Assembly: GCA_003586115.2 (NCBI GenBank)
Contig: QVOM02000042.1
Span: 72,959,983-73,023,982, forward strand
Origin: Salvator merianae
Lineage: Eukaryota; Chordata; Lepidosauria; Squamata; Teiidae
Reading direction: 5' to 3'
DNA length: 64,000 bases
Part shown: positions 59,276-64,000 of the stretch, piece after piece
Layout: each line of letters starts with the position of its first letter
Numbering within the stretch: the first letter of the stretch is position 1
Made by a program: the position numbers and the translations under genes
The notes under the pieces: generated by a model
Databases searched by the model: none
Seen by the model: the letters and a program-made list of their open reading frames with translations, nothing else
What the model was told of the DNA's origin: nothing

Positions 59276-62200
59276 GCTGTTGTGCTTCCAACAACTGCCT
59301 GTGGATTGGTACCCATAGGGCTGCAGGAATAGGACAAGGACTAGGTAGAAGACTTCATTTTATTTTAGTGCATAGCAGGATGAAAAATGGTAGAGAGATC
59401 AGTTTTGCTTCCCTCAGCCCTGTGGGTGACAACCCACCAGCTGTTGCTAATTATTTCATGTGCATTTATTAAGGGTGTGAAATAAACAGAATATCTGATA
59501 TGGTAACATTGTATTGGATGCTAACAATATGATGACACTTTTAAGTGTCAGGTCTGATGCAACACTAAGATTATTTTTGGATTTTTTCCTGCTGCCTGAG
59601 AATGTGTAATGGATTGTGAGGTTTCAGCCAACCAGTGAACCACTCAGAATAACAGATGGACTTTTCTTCACTGTTTTGTGCTTTGTGGAGTTGAAGAGCC
59701 TATTCTGTACTGGCTATGGTAGTATGTTGGAGGGTGTTGCTATTGCCCTGGAGAGGAACCCTTCCAACCACTGCATTGCCCAAGGCTGGGAAAACTACCT
59801 TCCCCACACCCACTCCTACACTTGACCTTTATCAGTGGACTAATATTACTAGGCAGACCACTTTGGGTGTTATGGTTATCTTATATTAATCCTATCCATA
59901 TTGGTCCTGGGAGGGCCTGTATCTCAATGGTAGAGCAAACAACCTGGAAAGCAGAGGGTTGCTAGTTTGATCCCCAGCCTCTCCCTGGAAGTAGGCAATG
60001 GCAATCCACTTTCTTTGCCAAGAAAACTGCATAGAGGTAGTCAGGGAGGTGTCCATGCAGTCAACCAAGAGTCAACCGCAACTTGGTGGTACCCAGCAAT
60101 AATAAATATTGGTCCTATTAGCAAGTAAGTCTGTTTCGGATCCTATAGATAATGTTAGCTAAGTTATCTGACTAGTATTTATTAGACGTATGATAAAATT
60201 GTACTCAGCATTCTTCTTACGCTGACCATGTTTTGACTTCATGTGGTCAGCCTTGGGTGATATGTGTGATCCAATATACTGTTTGTGGAATTAGTTTCAC
60301 CAATTTTACTGGGTCTTACCAAAAAGTAAATTTAAATAGCAAAAGGATGTCAGTGTTTTATTAAATTTCCCCTCTGTTGCTGTTAGAGAGTTGCTTTTCT
60401 GTGACATATGCCTTCACATTGTTCATACAGAAGTTTTGCTTACTAACTGAATACTGAAAGAAGCTATAAATCAGTTTGCTGGTTTATGGCAGCTGCACTT
60501 TACTTAATCTTTCCAAAATGATCATTAATAGGAGCAGTTCAGTTACTCTCTGGATAAAGTCCATTTGTTGGGATACAGTCTTGGTGCTCATGCTGCTGGT
60601 ATTGCTGGAAGTCTGACCAATAAGAAGATTAACCGGATTACTGGTAAGTAAATTAATTTCCATGTTAAAATTGTTTTAATGTGGAAACCTAGTAAGGAAC
60701 TATACTGATAACTATTGTCTAGGTATGGTAGAACTATAGTAGAAATAAAGTGAATTTTATGGAGATTCATCATTATTTTTCATTAGTTAGTACAGGTACT
60801 GTGTGTTTAAAAAATTTAATGTTATTCACAAAACAAGAATAGTTTTCTTGGGTATTTGTTTACTTCAGTTTGATTAGTGCCTTGAAAACTCTGTTCTTTA
60901 TAAATTAGCTTGTGGTTTACAGAATAAGCTAGAAAATATGCAATAGGCTATTGGGATGATAGTTTTATTTTAGATTGTCACTTATTGGGGGACTAGATGT
61001 TGCCTTAGGATTTATAGGAGCTTTGGAAAACAGTTATGCAATCCTTTTATGAATGATAGAAGCTGATTTTTTTTTGTAACTGTAAGAACTACTTGACATT
61101 TCAAAGATATTTTAAATCCATTATATAACATTTTAATGACCCTTTCTGGTTTTGTTCCAGGAGTTATGAATGTTTTCGTATTTTTCTTTTTGGAGCTGCT
61201 TTAGATCTAGATTATTTCTGCACTTATCTGGTGTGGACTGCTCCAGTAGGACTGGATCAGCTGGAGCAGTCCACCAGTTGGAGCAGTCAAGTTTTCCCAG
61301 AATAAAGCTGTCCACACTGAGATAGCTGCTGCTTTAAGCGATGCATCAAGGAGAACCACGAAAACGAGCCCCCCACAGGAAACCAGACTACAGAGGCATG
61401 CAGCATTCACATGCCTTTGTGATCCAGTTTAGTGGCCACTACTCTGCCAGTAGACCTTTTTAAAAAGGTCTACCAATATCCCAGATCACTACAGGAGGCA
61501 TGGCCTCCCTTAGACTGTACCAAGGTATGGATGGGAGGTTCCTGGAGCCCTTGCTATAACACTTTAGTGGTAAATGCGGAAAGGCCCTTATTTTAAAATG
61601 TTGATATTTGAGTTGCATAGTCTTTTAATGTAAATGTGTGTTTGTGTGTATATACAAGTATGTATATTAAAGCACTGCTTCAGTGAATTTGGTAGAATAC
61701 ATTCAGCACTATATTATTTGGGATGAAACACAGAGTTCCTTGCTTAGATGCTTGCAGCTTTTACTGTGAAATCTTCTATGTGTGTGCTCACATTTTCAGT
61801 CCAACGGGCTCAGTGCTTATTTCTATGCAACCTGACAGGCTGCACTTCTCCTAGTTCTAATGACTTTGCATGGTAGAAAGTTAAGAATTTGTGAGGGAAG
61901 CTGAGACTGCAACTCCACACCTTAGGTTGTATCTTCGAGGCCGGCAAATTGATTAGCTCAGAGCAATTAAGTGACAGGTGCGAAATGGACACAATAGCTG
62001 GCCGTTTTCTGTCTAATGCTTAATCACGTTGTGTGAAAATTGGCTAACGTTGGTCACCACCACTTTCTCCCCAGTTGGTGGCAGCAGGAACACACAAGGG
62101 CCAAATCCACCCTCAGAGTGCCTTGCCAAGATTTACAGGCAGGGTGCCTCTGAGAGGTTGGCTGAAGACCTGAAGGGGACAGTGACATGTGTCTGCTGTA

Positions 62201-62944
62201 CTCCAGGGTGGCACAGGCTGGTATCAGGAAGCCTTTTTGTCTCTCTCAGTGCAGCCTCAAACTACATTTTCCAAGTTAATTACTCTTAGCCCCTTTCCAA
62301 ATCTATTCCTATATCAGAACATGATCTGGTACAAGGGCCTGCTGTCTGCATGCTAGTGTGGACTACAGCAGACCCCGCCCTCCCAAACATACTTTGACTG
62401 CATTGGATGAAATTCAGTCTGTCACAGAACAACAGGAAAGGGCCTTATTCAGCAGATAATAAACTACAAAATAAAAACTAGAGATGTGAAGATTTTGAAA
62501 AAAACAACTGGGAATTTTGAAAGAAAAAAGTACAACTCTTTGTATGTTTTCATTTCCTCTAAAATATTCTTCTTAGCATGGCATAAAATCTTCCTACTGA
62601 CTTCTGTGTTGTAGGAACTTCTTTAGTCATATTTAGTCTTGTAGATAGGTGTACTATAGAGTACAGGAAACTATAACAAGGTTACTTTTTTTCACCTTCT
62701 ACCTATTAAGGATTGGATCCTGCTGGTCCGCATTTTGAATATGCTGAAGAATCTGTACGCCTTTCTCCTGATGATGCTGTGTTTGTAGATGTTTTGCATA
62801 CTTACACAAGGGGGACTCCAGATCGCAGTATTGGCATTCAAAGGCCTGTTGGACATATTGATATTTATCCTAATGGGGGTAGCTTCCAACCAGGTTGCAA
62901 TATAGGAGAAGCCCTCCGCTCAATTGCAGAAACAGGGTTTCAAG
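42660..62944 (+). CDS. LPL: Lipoprotein lipase, exons 1-5 (3' part of gene outside window)
   Basis: Secreted triglyceride lipase of the pancreatic-lipase family. It hydrolyses triglycerides in chylomicrons and VLDL at the capillary wall as a dimer, with apoC-II as activator and GPIHBP1 as anchor (established for the family). The five exons join in phase: 112+176+180+112+234 = 814 nt, giving 271 codons plus one base. Visible landmarks in precursor numbering are Cys67 and Cys80 (the first disulfide pair of LPL), the N83-H-T glycosylation sequon, HGWT at 93-96 (oxyanion-hole Trp95), the nucleophile elbow GYSLG with Ser172, and catalytic Asp196 in LDPAGP. RLSPDD matches the calcium-binding loop. 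Every position is offset by 13 from human LPL, explained by 8 extra residues in exon 1 and 5 in exon 2. The catalytic His, lid and C-terminal PLAT domain are encoded beyond the window. Hepatic and endothelial lipases were considered, but the [13 protein letters not shown] block is LPL-type. No frameshift or stop is seen. Confidence 0.97.
43521..43635 (+). mobile_element. 5'-truncated tRNA SINE in LPL intron 1
   Basis: CAATGGCAAACCACTTCTGTAT, TGCCAAGAAAACTGCC, GTCAACCAGGAGTGCCACG and ACTCGGTGATACCCAGCAAT. The tRNA head is missing. Confidence 0.85.
45680..45712 (+). repeat. (GA)n imperfect microsatellite
   Basis: GAGAGAGACAGAGATAGAGAGAGACAGAGA-type run in intron 1. Confidence 0.8.
46053..46523 (+). 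mobile_element. E-family DNA transposon
   Basis: Starts near GTGTTTTTGCACTTGCTGG and ends GGTAAGTGTGAAAAGTC, inverted. Blocks GGTATACCAGAACATGGAGG and ACCTCCATGGTCTGGTATACC form an internal palindrome. Frames here are artefacts. Border TSD not certain. Confidence 0.75.
46691..47083 (+). mobile_element. A-family DNA transposon, TSD TCA
   Basis: GGGCCTGTTTACACTTTG at the left; CAAGTGTGAACAGGCCC at the right. TCA at 46,688-46,690 and 47,084-47,086. 393 bp. ORFs on both strands are shadows. Confidence 0.92.
47310..47475. repeat. Old interspersed repeat, family uncertain
   Basis: TTTTATTTATTTCCCACC, CTTATAACAACCCTGTGAAGGCGG, TTAGGCTGGGAGG and GTGGAGATTTGAATC. The phrase order is that of a common sauropsid repeat that I cannot name with confidence. 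Confidence 0.45.
47646..48016 (+). mobile_element. A-family DNA transposon, TSD AAA
   Basis: GGGCCTTCTTGCACTTTGC at the left; AAGTGCAAACAGGCCC at the right. AAA on both sides. 371 bp. Flanking sequence on both sides (47,485-47,645 and 48,017-48,200) looks like a split E-like element (GGTATACTAGGCC, GACAGTCCTG). Confidence 0.88.
49003..49420 (+). mobile_element. A-family DNA transposon, right end lost
   Basis: GGGCCTGTTTGCACTTACC at the left, CTTGACTGAGAGCAGC and CCATGGCAATATCTGGCC blocks, then CTCGAAGTGTGAATGGCC. The right terminus is not found. Confidence 0.72.
49655..50105 (+). mobile_element. E-family DNA transposon, diverged
   Basis: GGCCATTTCCACATTTGATC at the left. GATCCCAGGGGCATGCCTTTGTGG, AAGGTCTACAGC and a CTTTGTCCAGTATGGACAAAG palindrome near the right end. 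Confidence 0.55.
50949..51379 (+). mobile_element. A-family DNA transposon, TSD TTA
   Basis: GGACATTTTCACACTTACC at the left; CAAAGTGTGAGTAGGCCC at the right. TTA at 50,946-50,948 and 51,380-51,382. 431 bp. Confidence 0.92.
52132..52630 (+). mobile_element. A-family DNA transposon inside D, TSD AAA
   Basis: GGGTCTTTTTTACACTTTCC at the left; CAAGTGTGAACAGGCCC at the right. AAA at 52,129-52,131 and 52,631-52,633. Contains the AGGAGGTGATTATCACCTCC palindrome. 499 bp. Confidence 0.9.
52665..53111 (+). mobile_element. E-family DNA transposon inside D, TSD TCA
   Basis: GGTCCTTTCTGCACTGAG at the left; ATTGTGTGGAAAGACC at the right. TCA at 52,662-52,664 and 53,112-53,114. 447 bp. The 132-codon frame on it is not a gene. 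Confidence 0.88.
53595..54078 (+). mobile_element. Probable E-like DNA transposon, diverged
   Basis: GGGCCTTTCTGTACTTTC at the left, with a palindromic GGAACAGGCCTGTTCC block near 53,956. The right end is not resolved. Confidence 0.5.
54620..54795 (+). CDS. LPL: LPL exon 2
   Basis: The acceptor is actatag|G and the donor ACG|gtaaga; 176 nt encode residues 38-96. Human exon 2 is 161 nt, so this one carries five extra codons at its 5' end, around [10 protein letters not shown]. Features are Cys67 and Cys80, the conserved N83-H-T sequon, and the HGWT strand that supplies the oxyanion-hole Trp95. The insertion creates another potential N-glycosylation sequon, N39-S-T, just after the signal peptide. 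The reading frame is fixed by the single base (A) carried over from exon 1. Confidence 0.96.
55008..55441 (+). mobile_element. A-family DNA transposon in LPL intron 2, TSD TAA
   Basis: GGACGTTTTTGCAACATTGG at the left; ACAAAGTGCGAATAGGCCC at the right. TAA at 55,005-55,007 and 55,442-55,444. 434 bp, with GGGAGCTGACTATCAGCTCC inside. Confidence 0.92.
55490..55736 (+). mobile_element. GC-rich hAT-type element in LPL intron 2, perfect TSD GCTGCAAG
   Basis: CAGCAGTGTAGC at the left; CTTCGCCAGTG at the right. GCTGCAAG is at 55,482-55,489 and 55,737-55,744. The interior is CpG-dense, with GCCGCCCGGGG-type ends shared with 14,296-14,611. Overlapping ORFs here are composition artefacts. Confidence 0.92.
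55745..56990. other. LPL intron 2, no feature recognised
   Basis: No repeat I can name and no ORF with a known domain. Confidence 0.4.
56991..57482 (+). mobile_element. E-like DNA transposon in LPL intron 2
   Basis: GGGGCCATTTCTGCACAG at the left; CTCATGTGGACATGGCC at the right. Internal palindromes TGGCACC...TTTTTGTGCCA and CTGGGAGA..TCTCCCAG. TSD unclear. Confidence 0.6.
57483..58153. other. LPL intron 2, no feature recognised
   Basis: An open frame upstream of exon 3 runs from 57,851 but is intronic. Confidence 0.4.
58154..58333 (+). CDS. LPL: LPL exon 3
   Basis: The polypyrimidine tract plus cag|GTG acceptor and GAG|gtaagt donor bound 180 nt, exactly the human length, phase 0 at both ends. 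It encodes residues 97-156 of the alpha/beta-hydrolase core. These include [13 protein letters not shown] and the strand SNVIVVDWL, both highly conserved in LPL. The segment [22 protein letters not shown] differs moderately from mammals but keeps the hydrophobic pattern. An open frame runs through both flanking introns here, so a naive ORF would overextend the exon. Confidence 0.97.
58334..59045. other. LPL intron 3, no feature recognised
   Basis: A TTTATTTATTACACTTATACACC phrase at 58,377 may be an old LINE tail; unassigned. Confidence 0.35.
59046..59225. mobile_element. P-family 180-bp palindromic element in LPL intron 3
   Basis: GGCTCTTTCTGCACTTGACC at the left and CCAAGTGCAGAAAGGGCC at the right; the same palindrome as the three other copies. 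Confidence 0.9.
59226..59274 (+). repeat. (GT)n(GA)n compound microsatellite
   Basis: About 9 GT units and 15 GA units, starting at the first base after the P palindrome. Confidence 0.93.
59909..60105 (+). mobile_element. tRNA-derived SINE, full-length, 11-bp TSD
   Basis: ATATTGGTCCT at 59,898-59,908 and 60,106-60,116 is a perfect target-site duplication. The head has A box TATCTCAATGG and B box AGTTTGATCCC. The body has CAATGGCAATCCACTTTC, and the tail is TTGGTGGTACCCAGCAATAAT. It is the best reference copy of this SINE in the window. Confidence 0.93.
60532..60643 (+). CDS. LPL: LPL exon 4 (catalytic serine)
   Basis: The acceptor is ttaatag|G and the donor ACTG|gtaagt; 112 nt as in human, phase 0 in and phase 1 out. 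It encodes residues 157-194, with the nucleophile elbow GYSLG (Ser172, human precursor Ser159) followed by [14 protein letters not shown]. All residues expected around the nucleophile are present, so the enzyme looks catalytically competent in this part. Confidence 0.97.
61205..61586 (+). mobile_element. E-like DNA transposon in LPL intron 4
   Basis: ATTTCTGCACTTATCTGG at the left; AAATGCGGAAAGGCCC at the right. Internal CTGCTCCAG..CTGGAGCAG palindromes. Confidence 0.6.
61587..62289. other. LPL intron 4, no feature recognised
   Basis: No supportable gene or repeat. Confidence 0.4.
62290..62390 (+). mobile_element. P-family half element
   Basis: CCCTTTCCAAATCTATTCC, then AGGGCCTGCTGTCTGCATGCTAGTGTGGACTAC, matching the left half of the 180-bp palindromes; the right half is missing. 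Confidence 0.6.
62711..62944 (+). CDS. LPL: LPL exon 5 (catalytic aspartate, calcium loop)
   Basis: The acceptor is cctattaag|G, a less common AAG acceptor behind a T/C-rich tract. The donor is CAAG|gtgagt; 234 nt, the human length. It encodes LDPAGP with catalytic Asp196, [21 protein letters not shown] (calcium-binding loop region), and the HIDIYPNGG strand with [10 protein letters not shown]. The Cys in QPGC is the first cysteine of the lid disulfide in LPL; its partner would be in exon 6, outside the window. Confidence 0.97.
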
Positions 62945-63151
62945 GTGAGTTGCTCATTCTTGAGTAGAAATAAAGGTAACTGAAATCTAGTGATCTCTAA
63001 TATTCTTGCAGTCAGCTGAAAATTGGTTGCCTAGTTTTTACAAAAGCACTCATTGATTTTACTGGGTTTTTTTACTTTCCCTGTACCCACTGGGTCCATG
63101 AGCTGGATTCTTTTTTCAATCAAACAGTTTTGGAAAGGCTAAAAAATCATG

Positions 63152-63289
63152 GGCTGCATCCAGACTTTGGTTACTTATTCCACAATATTTGGATATTCCA
63201 GAATAAAGCTTGAATATTCTGGAATATCCATGGTTTATTCTGGAATAACCAAATATAGTGGAGGAAATAACTGATGTCCACATGCAGCC
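63152..63289. mobile_element. G-family foldback element in LPL intron 5, TSD ATG
   Basis: GGCTGCATCCAGACTTTGG at the left; CCACATGCAGCC at the right. ATG at 63,149-63,151 and 63,290-63,292. Internal near-perfect palindrome around TCCAGAATAAAGC/TTTATTCTGGA. Confidence 0.88.
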
Positions 63290-63359
63290 ATGGGCTTTTT
63301 TGTCATTTTTGGCAGTGCTTGTTAAAATTTTTATTTAATTATATAGTCTTGCAAACCTT

Positions 63360-63877
63360 GGACATGTTTGCACTTAGCGAGTGGAACATTTCGGGATGCT
63401 CGCTAGAATGCAGGATTAGCAATTGCGAACAGCCCCAGCTGACCCGAAATCTACTGAAGCCCACCTGATGCTTACCTGAATCCAACCAGCTGTGGTCAAC
63501 TAAACTGTAGTCTCCAACCCGACCTGCGTGCACAGATGAGGATCAGGGAAGATGCATTCGCACCATTTCCGGGTTCAAAATGGCAGTGGGGTGGGGCCAG
63601 CAGGGTTGCGCAGGCACAGTCTGCTGGTTTACACCCCAGTTTGGACCTTGGGGTCCAGACCCTGGTGGCCTTTTCAGACACAGGTTCGAACACAGACCCT
63701 CTGAGTTCAAACATAGCTACCGAACTAGTGCGCTCCCATTCACACTGGGTCCAGTGCTGGTCGGCTTGCAGAGCATTCCAGCGCTGATAGATGCGAAGAC
63801 CCCTCTCCGTACCCGAACCCAAATGGCCTGAACCGTGCTAGTTAGATTGTTATACTGTCATAAGTGCAAACAGGCCC
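63360..63877 (-). mobile_element. B-family DNA transposon in LPL intron 5, TSD CTT
   Basis: GGACATGTTTGCACTTAGC at the left; CATAAGTGCAAACAGGCCC at the right. CTT at 63,357-63,359 and 63,878-63,880 (the last C of the CCCC run belongs to the repeat). 518 bp, inverted relative to 31,402-31,917. The 60- to 108-codon frames are not genes. Confidence 0.9.
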
Positions 63878-64000
63878 CTTCTCTGTTCCTTTGATACTTT
63901 CATTATGTAGCCAAATTGGTGTCACAACAGTATCGTATCATTTGAGGAACTACATTACCCATGTGACTAACTGCAGAAAGAGAAAATGGCAGCAGCCAAA

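Noticed and set aside
59909..60000. Functional tRNA gene
   Set aside because: A and B boxes are present but diverged, no cloverleaf is supported, and the sequence continues into a SINE body with an 11-bp target duplication.

Overview
The window is a piece of a vertebrate nuclear chromosome, most likely from a squamate reptile (lizard or snake; the species cannot be fixed from the sequence). Three things point there. The only recognisable host gene is lipoprotein lipase (LPL), whose N-terminus and exon sequences look sauropsid. There are CR1, L2 and L1 LINE pieces side by side, with a young-looking tRNA-derived SINE. There is also a very dense load of short DNA transposons. There are no bacterial genes, CRISPR arrays or rRNA genes.

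Layout. Positions 1-42,350 are a gene desert 5' of LPL. They hold an L1 3' end (1-575), an L2 3' end (about 7,317), CR1 copies at 14,160-17,085 (+), 18,448-22,760 (-) and 38,436-38,975 (-), an L1 with a 16-bp target-site duplication (TSD) inside the second CR1 (19,413-21,018), and an L2 RT fragment at 40,235-41,110 (-). They also hold hAT-type elements with 8-bp TSDs, and many terminal-inverted-repeat elements that begin GGGCC and end GGCCC. No host exon was recognised there.

The LPL promoter lies at about 42,352-42,447 (CT-rich element, CCAAT, octamer ATTTGCAT, TATA-like CATAAGG). The ATG is at 42,660. Coding exons 1 to 5 are at 42,660-42,771, 54,620-54,795, 58,154-58,333, 60,532-60,643 and 62,711-62,944, all intact and in phase. 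Exons 3, 4 and 5 have exactly the human lengths (180, 112, 234 nt); exon 2 is 15 nt longer. The window ends in intron 5, so the catalytic His, the lid and the C-terminal domain lie beyond it.

The introns, especially intron 1 (11.8 kb), are built largely of the same transposon families as the desert. The most notable non-gene signal is this group of related non-autonomous DNA transposons (called A, B, D, E, G and P here). They share GGGCC-type termini, and at about a dozen loci I could read 3-bp direct repeats at the exact borders, which suggests PIF/Harbinger-like integration. Several are nested in each other or in LINE/SINE copies, so insertion order can be read. I found no transposase gene for them in the window, and the family names here are my own labels.
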